Shown here: one piece after another, positions 1 to 6,428 of the stretch | How positions within the stretch are numbered: position 1 is the first letter of the stretch | Layout of the letters: each line of letters opens with the position of its first letter | DNA from: Opitutia bacterium UBA7350 | Lineage (GTDB): Bacteria; Verrucomicrobiota; Verrucomicrobiia; Opitutales; Coraliomargaritaceae | Assembly: GCA_002470925.1 (NCBI GenBank) | Contig: DKOX01000134.1 | Coordinates: 1-9,804 of the forward strand | Direction of reading: 5' to 3' | Length of the DNA stretch: 9,804 nt | Translations under genes and position numbers: made by a program | Notes under the pieces: generated by a model | Database searches by the model: none | Seen by the model: only the letters and a program-made list of their open reading frames with translations | What the model was told of the DNA's origin: nothing

Positions 1-1107
1 GCCGTTTTCAAAGTTGCCCCCGGGAGTGATATTGTAGGCGGCGCGCACTTCGCGGGAACGGCTTGGCCCGAGGACCGAGTCGATTTCCTCGGGATGCCAG
101 ACGTAATAGCGGCCTTCCTCGCCGTCGCTGTCGGCATCGAGGGCGGCGTAGAACCCGCCTCCCGGGGCGGACATTTCGCGTTCCAGCCAGTTGATGGTTT
201 CGGCGACCACCGCGGCATAGAGGGGTTCCTGAGTCTCGACCCAAGCGCGGGTGTAGGCCTCGAGGAGGAGGGCGTTGTCGTAGAGCATTTTCTCGAAGTG
301 CGGAATGAGCCAGTGCGCATCGACGCTGTAACGAGCGAAGCCCCCGCCAAACTGATCGAAGAGGCCCCCGTGTGCCATCGCGCGGAGGGTGATGTTGCGG
401 ACTTCTGCGATGCGTTTCGGGAGTTCGGGGTCCGCCTCGTGAAGGGCGGGCAAATGGCGGACGGTGTCGAGGAAATTGAGGGTCATGGCGGGTGGGAATT
501 TAGGGGCGCCGCCGAAGCCTCCGTATTGATCGTCGTGATTTCCGCATATGCCCTGCGCCGCCTTCACGAGAACGGCCTCCTTCCATTCCGAACCGCCCTC
601 TTGGTTGGCGGCCATGATGTTCTTTTGGATGGACTCGGCATTTTCGAGGAGTTCGCCCTTGGAGCGTTTATAGAAATCCGCGATGCGCATCAGGAGTTGC
701 GGCCAGGGGATGAGTCCGTTGCCGCGATCCTCGGACGGGAAATAGGTGCCGCCAAAAAAGGGACGTCCGTCGGGGAGGCAAAAAACATTAAGGGGCCAGC
801 CGCCCTGATGCTGGAGCATTTGCACCGCCTCCATGTAAATTTGATCGACGTCGGGCCGTTCCTCGCGGTCGACTTTCACGCAGACGAAATTACGATTCAT
901 GAGACCCGCGATATAGTCGTCTTCAAAACATTCGTGTGCCATGACATGACACCAGTGACAGGCGGAGTAGCCGATTGAAACGAGGAGAGGTTTATCCTCG
1001 GCGCGGGCCTGCGCGAGGGCGGCCTCGCCCCAAGGGAGCCAATGCACGGGGTTCTCGGCGTGTTGGCGCAAGTAAAGACTACTGGAAGAGTGGAGTTCGT
1101 TTGGCAT
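1..1107 (-). CDS. DUF255 / YyaL-type thioredoxin-fold protein, partial (C-terminus beyond window)
   Basis: The reverse strand from the ATG at 1107 reads 369 uninterrupted codons to the left window edge, so the gene is 3'-truncated by the window; family members are usually near 680-700 residues. Residues about 1-165 form the N-terminal thioredoxin-like domain (DUF255), with SACHWCHVM at 48-56 giving a CxxC pair (Cys50, Cys53), and DREERPDVDQIYM at 80-92, a hallmark of the family. GGTYFP at 119-124 also fits. After about residue 180 the alpha/alpha-barrel part resembling N-acylglucosamine epimerase/glycosidase folds begins, with GGFGGAPKFP (196-205), DQFGGGFARYSVD (251-263) and PHFEKMLYDNA (269-279). 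The family includes B. subtilis YyaL and human SPATA20; its reaction is not established, although a redox role is suggested by the CxxC. No signal peptide is seen, so it is probably cytoplasmic. The start is chosen because the family begins just before LYLRQHAENPV; there is no clear Shine-Dalgarno. It is divergent from mutL. Confidence 0.93.
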   Translation of the reverse strand, partial: MPNELHSSSSLYLRQHAENPVHWLPWGEAALAQARAEDKPLLVSIGYSACHWCHVMAHECFEDDYIAGLMNRNFVCVKVDREERPDVDQIYMEAVQMLQHQGGWPLNVFCLPDGRPFFGGTYFPSEDRGNGLIPWPQLLMRIADFYKRSKGELLENAESIQKNIMAANQEGGSEWKEAVLVKAAQGICGNHDDQYGGFGGAPKFPPAMTLNFLDTVRHLPALHEADPELPKRIAEVRNITLRAMAHGGLFDQFGGGFARYSVDAHWLIPHFEKMLYDNALLLEAYTRAWVETQEPLYAAVVAETINWLEREMSAPGGGFYAALDADSDGEEGRYYVWHPEEIDSVLGPSRSREVRAAYNITPGGNFENG

Positions 1108-1194
1108 TCGCTAGGGCAAAGGTTTTGGAAAATCGAGCGCAGGTCAACCCAAGGGGAAATTGACATTGCAGGTCGGCGCGGGAGCGGCAGAGTT

Positions 1195-1199
1195 GAGGG
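1195..1199 (+). promoter_or_regulatory. Shine-Dalgarno of mutL
   Basis: GAGGG lies 7 bases before the ATG at 1207. It supports that start over in-frame upstream codons (the open frame reaches back to 1042), as does the MutL family, which begins a few residues before the IRILSDRVANQIAAGEV motif. A TTGACA hexamer at 1160-1165 could be a -35 element, but no good -10 follows in the G+C-rich sequence. Confidence 0.6.
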
Positions 1200-1206
1200 C
1201 TTTAAG

Positions 1207-2982
1207 ATGTCTACTATTCGGATATTATCGGATCGGGTTGCCAATCAAATCGCGGCGGGCGAGGTGATTGAACGCCCGGTTGCGGTGGTAAAGGAATTGG
1301 TAGAGAACAGTATTGATGCGGGCGCAACGCGGGTGGAAGTGGAATTTCGCGAAGGTGGAAAATCCTATATTCGGGTGGAGGACAATGGTTGTGGGATGGC
1401 ACCGGACGCGGCGCTGCTCTCGCTGGAACGGCACGCCACCAGTAAGATTCGGGAGACCGCCGACCTCGACACGATCGCGAGTTTCGGATTTCGGGGGGAG
1501 GCCCTGCCGTCGATTGCCTCGGTATCGCGCTTCGTTTTGCGGACGCGGGAGGCGGGTTCGGAACACGGCACGGAAATCACGGTGAACGGTGGGAAGCTCC
1601 TTGACCGGAAGGATTGCGGGATGCCGGTCGGGACGGTCATCGAGGTGGCGCAACTCTTTAACGCGGTGCCGGCGCGGCGCAAATTCTTGAAGGCCACCAG
1701 CACCGAAACCGCGCACATCACCTACAATTGCCGCCTGATCGCCCTCGCCCATCCGAAGCTCGCCTTTCGCCTGACGGAAAACGGGCGGGTTGTGTTTCAA
1801 TCGCCCGCCTGTCAAACACTGGGAGATCGCATTGGGGAAATCTGGGGTCGCCGTTTGGTGGACGATCTCATTCCAGTGGATGCGGAGGATGCGGAGAAAG
1901 GGCTGCGCTTGACGGGCTTGGCCGCGAAACCGGGGGTCGGACGGAGCACGCGGCGGGAATTGGTAACGATGGTGAACCGCCGACCGGTCGACAGCCGGAC
2001 GCTGGGCTTTGCGGTGCTGGACGCCTACCATGGACGCATTCAAAAAGGCCGCTACCCACCGACATTTCTTTTTCTGGAGATTGATTCGCGGGCGGTGGAT
2101 GTGAATGTGCATCCCGCGAAGCGGGAGGTACGTTTTCGCAACGAGGGGGAAGTGCGGCGTTTTGTATTGGAAGCGGTCACACATGCCTTGCAGCAATTTG
2201 AGGGGGTAAAGGCAGTCACACCAAAACCTGCTGCGATCCCACAAATAGAACCGATCCCGCAGGTTTCGCCAATCCTTCCGAAACCGATCCTTCCAGTAAA
2301 ACCGACCGCGACCAAGCCGGCCACCGTGCGCCCGACTCTACCCGCGGTGAAGCTCCCGGAAAAGACACTTGTCCCGGCACCGCCCGCACCGGAAAAAATG
2401 GCGCCAAAACCAAAGGATTGGGAATGCCTGCGCCTGTTCAAGAAACGCCTGGCGCTTTTTGAGACGCGCCGCGGTCTGGTCTTGCTGGACTTGCGACGGG
2501 CGGATCAACGGGTACGCTTTGAACGGATCTTAGCAGAGCGCGAGGCAGGCAAAGCTCCGCGCCAGAGTCTGCTCTTGCCGGTTCCGTTGGAACTGGAACC
2601 CCTCGCGGCAGAAGCGCTCGAACGCCACAAGAAATTCCTGCGGGAACAGGGTTTTGAAATTGAGGCCTTCGGGCGGAATTTTTATCGGGTCGAAACAATC
2701 CCGGCCTGGTTGGCGATGGAGGCGGCGGAAAATTTCATCCGCGATTTGATCGACTTGCTGCGGCAACGGGGGAAAAGCGCGGGGGCAGTCATCTGGGAAG
2801 AGGTGGCGCAACTGGCGGTGAAGGACAGTTACCGGAGCGGGGATGCCTTAAACCTGACACAGGCCGAAGCCTTGGTGGGAGCCTTGTTAGCATGTGGGAA
2901 TCCCCATACCGCACCGGACGGCAAGCCAACCTTTACGGAGGTGAGCTGGAAGGAATGGGATCGCCGCCTCGGCGGGGAATAA
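1207..2982 (+). CDS. mutL: DNA mismatch repair protein MutL
   Basis: This 591-residue protein is the GHKL ATPase that couples MutS mismatch recognition to strand removal in the cytoplasm. ATP-binding motifs are intact: ELVENSIDAGA (30-40, with the catalytic Glu and Asn), DNGCGM (59-64), RHATSKI (75-81) and GFRGEALPSIASV (94-106). The second N-terminal subdomain carries NRRPVDSR (257-264) and VNVHPAKREVRF (299-310) with its conserved Lys. Residues about 335-403 form a proline/lysine-rich linker. Residues about 404-591 are the dimerisation domain. In many bacteria this domain holds a metal-dependent nickase marked by DQHA(x)2E(x)4E, ACR and CPHGRP. Here the matching segments read DLRRADQRVRFE (428-439), LAVKDSYR (536-543) and APDGKP (569-574), so most metal and active-site residues are gone. 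A nicking-deficient, E. coli-like role is inferred. The gene is convergent with the 469-residue gene downstream, with 11 bases between the stops. Confidence 0.97.
   Translation: MSTIRILSDRVANQIAAGEVIERPVAVVKELVENSIDAGATRVEVEFREGGKSYIRVEDNGCGMAPDAALLSLERHATSKIRETADLDTIASFGFRGEALPSIASVSRFVLRTREAGSEHGTEITVNGGKLLDRKDCGMPVGTVIEVAQLFNAVPARRKFLKATSTETAHITYNCRLIALAHPKLAFRLTENGRVVFQSPACQTLGDRIGEIWGRRLVDDLIPVDAEDAEKGLRLTGLAAKPGVGRSTRRELVTMVNRRPVDSRTLGFAVLDAYHGRIQKGRYPPTFLFLEIDSRAVDVNVHPAKREVRFRNEGEVRRFVLEAVTHALQQFEGVKAVTPKPAAIPQIEPIPQVSPILPKPILPVKPTATKPATVRPTLPAVKLPEKTLVPAPPAPEKMAPKPKDWECLRLFKKRLALFETRRGLVLLDLRRADQRVRFERILAEREAGKAPRQSLLLPVPLELEPLAAEALERHKKFLREQGFEIEAFGRNFYRVETIPAWLAMEAAENFIRDLIDLLRQRGKSAGAVIWEEVAQLAVKDSYRSGDALNLTQAEALVGALLACGNPHTAPDGKPTFTEVSWKEWDRRLGGE
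2269..2298 (+). repeat. Imperfect 15-bp tandem repeat in the MutL proline-rich linker
   Basis: Two adjacent 15-base units, CCAATCCTTCCGAAA (2269-2283) and CCGATCCTTCCAGTA (2284-2298), differ at four positions and encode PILPK and PILPV (residues 355-364). They fall in the flexible linker between the ATPase and dimerisation domains, where length changes should be tolerated. A short internal duplication is the simplest reading. Confidence 0.6.
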
Positions 2983-2999
2983 GGGCCCGGGATTTATTC
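2977..2999. terminator. Short inverted repeat spanning the two convergent stop codons (possible weak bidirectional terminator)
   Basis: GAATAA (2977-2982) and TTATTC (2994-2999) are perfect inverted copies separated by 11 bases that contain GGGCCCGGG. Both genes end in Glu-TAA, which produces the symmetry. The 6-bp A/T-rich stem and lack of a U tract make it a poor intrinsic terminator, but no other candidate exists between the convergent genes. Confidence 0.2.
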
Positions 3000-4403
3000 G
3001 GTGCGTTTGATGCGGCGGCGCACCATGGCATGTGCTTCGACCGGCACCCAGTCTTCCCAACCCGGCGTGCCGGATTCGATTTCCTTGAGGATGGTGCGGC
3101 CGGTTTTGCTAAGGAGAACGGGGTCGCCCACCCCAATGGCACAGACGCGTTTGTTCTGCATGAGGTGTCGATAGAAATACTGCCAGTTTTCGGGGGCCTT
3201 GAAATTGTCGGCGCTGACGAGTTCCTTACTGCGGGTGTTGTGCCAGGGGTAGACGTAGAGTTGCACCCGGTTCTTGAAGAGACGCCCGAAGGACTCGAGG
3301 ACGCCGCCGGAAAGGTTGGCGGACCATTTGCTTTTAAAGAGTTCGTTGAGGAGTCCGATGCTGAGGATGATCCCGATGGGCTCCGCGGTGTAGCGACTGA
3401 GGTAGGTGGCGATGCGATGAAACTCCGCACTACTTGAAATAAGGACGGTTTTGCCGAGGGCCTGCAGGGCGTCGGCGCGGTCGATGAATTCCTCGTGGTC
3501 GAGGGCGCCGTCGCGGAGGAGGTTATTGGTACTGATTTCGCACAACTCGATGGCCTTATCGGCTTCGCCTTTCTCCATCTCGGATTCAAAAACGGCGCGG
3601 CCTTGTGAGACCATATCGAGGTGGAGCTTGAGGACGGGATTAAAACTGCCGCGCAGGAGGAGGATGGGGCGACGGTGGAGGGCGTCGGCGGCCTGCACGA
3701 CCTCGCCGTTCTTGTCGAACATGGCGGCATCGGTGAGCCCATTCTGGACGAGCTGCAGGGCACAGAGGCGGTTGTCGACGTAACGGAAGCCTGTGCCGCT
3801 GAAGCGCAGCATGTCGATTTCCATCGTGCCAGGCGTGAGGTTATCGGCAAGGGATCCGACAAAATCCTCGAGGCTGTCACGGTGGTAAAAGGCGGCGTAG
3901 ATCAGGTTGACCCCGACCTTGCCAAGGACTTCCATTTGCTCGGAATTGGTCTCATCGAGGAGGCGGAGGTGGAGGACGATTTCGACCGGCTCGGTTTGGG
4001 GCTTGAGCTGGAAGCGGACGCCGATCCAACCGTGGCACTCGCCCTTGTCCTGATAACCGCGGGCCCGCACGGTATTACAAAAAGCAAAGAAGGTGGTGCT
4101 CTCACCGCGCTGGAGCCCGAGGCGTTCCTCCAGGAGCTGGTATTCGTATTCCAGCATGGAGCTGAGGCGTTCCTGCGAGACGTAGCGCTTCGCCTTGCCG
4201 TAAAGCACATCGCTCATAGTCATATCGTAAGCCGAGATGGTCTTCGCGACCGTGCCGGCGCTGGCGGAGACGCGAAAGAACCAGTTGGCGGTTTCCTGCC
4301 CTGCCCCGATTTCAGCAAAGACGCCGTAGATCGATTCATCGAGATTCAGCGCGAGGGCTTTTTCGTAGGTCGAGTGCGTGTTCTTTTTTGAGTGCGTTGG
4401 CAT
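2994..4403 (-). CDS. Conserved uncharacterised protein (469 aa; family variably labelled nicotinate-nucleotide adenylyltransferase or TonB-dependent receptor)
   Basis: I recognise the family but know of no proven function. The 469 residues have no signal peptide, no convincing membrane helix and no beta-barrel features, so it looks cytoplasmic. Strongly conserved-looking blocks are VFAEIGAGQE (28-37), AGTVAKTISAYDM (49-61), FFAFCNTVRARGY (105-117), GWIGVRFQ (125-132), SGTGFRYVDNRL (202-213), NGLTDAAMF (221-229), LRGSFNPV (250-257) and LSGGVLESFGRLF (364-376). From memory, similar proteins in Bacteroidetes and cyanobacteria carry the same blocks. GSFNPV looks like the GxFxPxH start of nucleotidyltransferases, but no HxGH follows and I recall homologues reading RGSFRPVT, so that database name is doubtful. 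The start is the ATG at 4403 just before the conserved ALDLN-like N-terminus; the frame stays open upstream to 4628, but that stretch overlaps sufT and looks non-coding. GGAGG lies 18 bases upstream of this ATG, unusually far. It follows sufT by 71 bases on the same strand, so co-transcription is possible. Confidence 0.85.
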   Translation of the reverse strand: MPTHSKKNTHSTYEKALALNLDESIYGVFAEIGAGQETANWFFRVSASAGTVAKTISAYDMTMSDVLYGKAKRYVSQERLSSMLEYEYQLLEERLGLQRGESTTFFAFCNTVRARGYQDKGECHGWIGVRFQLKPQTEPVEIVLHLRLLDETNSEQMEVLGKVGVNLIYAAFYHRDSLEDFVGSLADNLTPGTMEIDMLRFSGTGFRYVDNRLCALQLVQNGLTDAAMFDKNGEVVQAADALHRRPILLLRGSFNPVLKLHLDMVSQGRAVFESEMEKGEADKAIELCEISTNNLLRDGALDHEEFIDRADALQALGKTVLISSSAEFHRIATYLSRYTAEPIGIILSIGLLNELFKSKWSANLSGGVLESFGRLFKNRVQLYVYPWHNTRSKELVSADNFKAPENWQYFYRHLMQNKRVCAIGVGDPVLLSKTGRTILKEIESGTPGWEDWVPVEAHAMVRRRIKRTE

Positions 4404-4474
4404 AGCTGGAATAAGTCCAATCCTCCACGCGTCTGCTGCATTTTGCGAGCCAGAACCGCGCGTGCCTTGCAGCT

Positions 4475-5047
4475 TTATTCGAGACCGAGCTTGGCGCGCC
4501 CCGCCCCGGAGATCATATGCGGGGTCCAAGCGGGTTCCCAAACGATCTCGACCTCCGCACTTGAAACGGCGGGCAGGGCTTCGATACGTTGACGGGCGTC
4601 GTCTGCAATTACGGGCCCCATGCCGCAACCCTGCGCAGTGAGGGTCATTTTTACCGCAATGGCATGGCGTCCCTCCGCGTCGGGCTCGGCAATACTCAGA
4701 TCATAAATCAAACCGAGATCGACGATGTTGACTGGAATTTCAGGATCGAAGCATTGCTTCATGGCTTCCCAAACAATGGCCTCGCTGAAAGGCTCGGCGG
4801 AAATATCGGCTTCGGCCTCCGCTTGGGAATTGGCAGCGGCCAATTCAGCGGCCGCGGCGGCGCCAAGGGCATCCCAATCCTTGCTCGCGAGACGGAAAAG
4901 TCCCGAATCGGTACGGATGGTGACAGTGCCGCCCAGAGCTTGGGAAATACTGGCACGGGTTCCGGCGGGGAGCACCTGCTCGGTTCCCTCCGGAATAATG
5001 GTGGCGTTCGTTTCGCGGGTAAGGATGAGTTCTTCGTCAAAGACCAT
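4475..5047 (-). CDS. sufT: Putative Fe-S cluster assembly protein SufT (DUF59/MIP18 domain)
   Basis: The 190-residue product matches the SufT type, an auxiliary factor for Fe-S protein maturation in the cytoplasm. Residues about 1-62 are the small N-terminal beta domain typical of SufT, with LPAGTRASISQALGGTVTI at 26-44 and the conserved end GLFRLASKDWDALG at 49-62. An Ala/Glu-rich linker (63-90) leads to the DUF59 domain, with the signature DPEIPVNIVDLGLIYD (101-116). TAQGCGMGP (138-146) holds the conserved Cys141, thought to be the cluster or target-binding residue in this fold, and WEPAWTPHMIS follows (170-180). Length and domain order are normal. No sufB, sufC, sufD or sufS gene is nearby, so it is separated from any Suf operon within this window. 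The start at 5047 gives the expected N-terminus but has no clear Shine-Dalgarno. PaaD, the phenylacetate-pathway relative, is less likely because the N-terminal SufT domain is present. Confidence 0.92.
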   Translation of the reverse strand: MVFDEELILTRETNATIIPEGTEQVLPAGTRASISQALGGTVTIRTDSGLFRLASKDWDALGAAAAAELAAANSQAEAEADISAEPFSEAIVWEAMKQCFDPEIPVNIVDLGLIYDLSIAEPDAEGRHAIAVKMTLTAQGCGMGPVIADDARQRIEALPAVSSAEVEIVWEPAWTPHMISGAGRAKLGLE

Positions 5048-5156
5048 ACCGCTAATGTGTGCGGGGTCGATGCGCTGTCAATGTCCGTGATAGCAAAGGT
5101 CCCGCTGACATGAATAAAACTTGCGAGCGGGGCAAAGTGCCGCCTTAAGCTACAGT
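5048..5156. promoter_or_regulatory. Divergent promoter region between sufT and the saccharopine dehydrogenase-like gene
   Basis: These 109 bases must contain promoters for both flanking genes. On the minus strand a perfect TTGACA (5081 down to 5076) precedes, after 17 bases, a weak ACATTA (5058-5053), which would place transcription start at about the sufT ATG. On the plus strand only poor matches exist (TTGCGA at 5121 and CTTAAG at 5144). An inverted repeat, CCCGCT (5101-5106) and AGCGGG (5126-5131), spans 31 bases and could be an operator; this is not established. Confidence 0.35.
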
Positions 5157-6356
5157 ATGTCGAAAGTCATCATTGTAGGGGCCGGCGGAGTCGGCAACGT
5201 CACTGCCCATAAATGTGCGCAAGTTCCGGAAATCTTCAGCGAGATTGTACTGGCATCGCGCACTATCGAGAAATGCGATGCGATCGCCGCGGACATCCTT
5301 GTTAAACAGGGTGTAACGATACGCACCGCGCAACTGGACGCCGATGATGTCGCCGCGACCACCGCCTTTCTCAAAGCGGAAGAACCGGCGCTTTTGATCA
5401 ATGTCGCCCTTCCCTATCAGGATTTGCCCTTGATGGACGCCTGTCTCGCGGCGGGGGTAGACTACCTCGACACCGCGAATTACGAACCGCCCAACGAGGC
5501 AAAGTTTGAATACAAATGGCAATGGGCCTACCGCGAGCGTTTCCGTGAGGCGGGGCTGACGGCCTTGCTGGGTTCCGGGTTCGACCCGGGCGTGACGAAT
5601 GTTTTTTGCGCCTACGCCCTCAAGCATCATTTTGATAGGATCGAGACCATTGATATTCTCGACGCAAATGCCGGCGACCACGGGCATCACTTCGCCACCA
5701 ATTTTAACCCCGAGATCAACATCCGCGAAATCACGCAGAACGGGCGGTATTGGGAAGACGGGGAATGGAAGGAAGTCGAACCGATGAGCGTGCAACAGGT
5801 TTACGACTTTCCGGTGGTCGGTCCACAGGATGCCTACCTTCTCTATCACGAGGAACTGGAATCGCTCTCGCAAAATATTCCAGGTCTGAAGCGTATTCGT
5901 TTCTGGATGACTTTTTCCGAAAAATACCTGACGCATTTGCGGGTTCTGGAAAATGTCGGCATGACCGCGATTGAACCGGTCGATTATAAAGGTTCAAAAA
6001 TCGCGCCTCTGGAATTTTTAAAGGCGGTCTTGCCGGACCCCGCGAGCCTTGGTCCGCGCACAAAGGGCAAGACTTGCATCGGTTGCGATATCGTGGGGGT
6101 CAAGGACGGTAAAACCAAACGCATCTTCATCTATAATTCCTGTGATCACGAGGCCTGTTATGCGGAGGTTTCCAGTCAGGCGATCAGCTACACCACCGGA
6201 GTGCCCGCCATGATCGGCGCCCAAATGATCCTGCGTGGGCTCTGGAAAGCACCGGGGGTGTGGAATATGGAGGAACGCGATCCCGATCCTTTTATGGAAG
6301 AATTAAACCAGCGCGGGCTGCCCTGGGAAATCATTGAACTTCCTGTAGAAGAATAA
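5157..6356 (+). CDS. Saccharopine dehydrogenase family protein, likely carboxynorspermidine/carboxyspermidine dehydrogenase
   Basis: The 399-residue protein opens with a Rossmann NAD(P)-binding motif, VGAGGVGNVTAHKCAQ (7-22), followed by EIVLASRT (29-36), both typical of the bacterial carboxy(nor)spermidine dehydrogenase branch of the Lys1 family. These enzymes use NADPH to condense aspartate semialdehyde with putrescine or 1,3-diaminopropane, making the carboxylated triamine that a decarboxylase turns into spermidine or norspermidine. Other visible blocks are NVALPYQDLPLMDACLAAGV (82-101), DYLDTANYE (102-110), GSGFDPGVTNVF (139-150), DANAGDHGHH (169-178) and SYTTGVPAMIGAQMI (344-358). Length is normal for this branch and far shorter than eukaryotic saccharopine reductases. 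The ATG at 5157 is chosen because the nucleotide-binding strand starts right after MSK; an in-frame ATG at 5121 would add 12 residues. No Shine-Dalgarno is visible. The NspC-type decarboxylase is not in this window. A true lysine-pathway saccharopine dehydrogenase is a less likely alternative. Confidence 0.88.
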   Translation: MSKVIIVGAGGVGNVTAHKCAQVPEIFSEIVLASRTIEKCDAIAADILVKQGVTIRTAQLDADDVAATTAFLKAEEPALLINVALPYQDLPLMDACLAAGVDYLDTANYEPPNEAKFEYKWQWAYRERFREAGLTALLGSGFDPGVTNVFCAYALKHHFDRIETIDILDANAGDHGHHFATNFNPEINIREITQNGRYWEDGEWKEVEPMSVQQVYDFPVVGPQDAYLLYHEELESLSQNIPGLKRIRFWMTFSEKYLTHLRVLENVGMTAIEPVDYKGSKIAPLEFLKAVLPDPASLGPRTKGKTCIGCDIVGVKDGKTKRIFIYNSCDHEACYAEVSSQAISYTTGVPAMIGAQMILRGLWKAPGVWNMEERDPDPFMEELNQRGLPWEIIELPVEE

Positions 6357-6390
6357 GTTGTCCACCTCCATAACGCGAATCCGCTAATTC

Positions 6391-6418
6391 TTGACTTATT
6401 GACTCAAAAACCTATTTT
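6391..6418 (+). promoter_or_regulatory. Probable sigma70-type promoter of cysH
   Basis: TTGACT (6391-6396) and TATTTT (6413-6418) are 16 bases apart in a sharply A/T-rich patch just upstream of cysH. TTGACT occurs again at 6399-6404, an 8-base-period direct repeat that might bind a regulator or offer a second -35. With this -10, transcription would start near 6425, leaving at most a few bases before the ATG at 6429, so the message may be leaderless or nearly so. Confidence 0.45.
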
Positions 6419-6428
6419 ATAAAGGTTA

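Noticed and set aside
94..978. Plus-strand open frame of 294 codons
   Set aside because: It lies wholly antisense to the DUF255/YyaL gene, whose translation has clear family motifs; the plus-strand product resembles no family and reflects high G+C with few stops.
1160..1188. TTGACA upstream of mutL as a full promoter
   Set aside because: The -35 hexamer is perfect, but the expected -10 position falls in AGCGGC-like sequence with no resemblance to TATAAT.
1225..2244. Minus-strand open frame of 339 codons
   Set aside because: It is antisense to the ATPase half of mutL; its product has no family features.
2933..3880. Minus-strand open frame of 315 codons
   Set aside because: It overlaps the 469-residue gene in another frame on the same strand, and its product is a Ser/Pro/Arg-rich string typical of a shifted reading of G+C-rich coding DNA.
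3621..4391. Plus-strand open frame of 256 codons
   Set aside because: It is antisense to the 469-residue gene, which carries the conserved blocks; Val/Glu/Gly-rich low-information product.
4435..4473. GCTGCA / TGCAGC inverted repeat between sufT and the next gene as a terminator
   Set aside because: Six-base stem with a 27-base loop and no T tract; too weak to call.
4404..4628. N-terminal extension of the 469-residue protein by 75 codons
   Set aside because: The extension overlaps the end of sufT in another frame and is Arg-rich without conserved features; the ATG at 4403 lies just before the conserved N-terminus.
5145..5936. Minus-strand open frame of 263 codons
   Set aside because: It is antisense to the dehydrogenase gene with the Rossmann motif; no recognisable domain.
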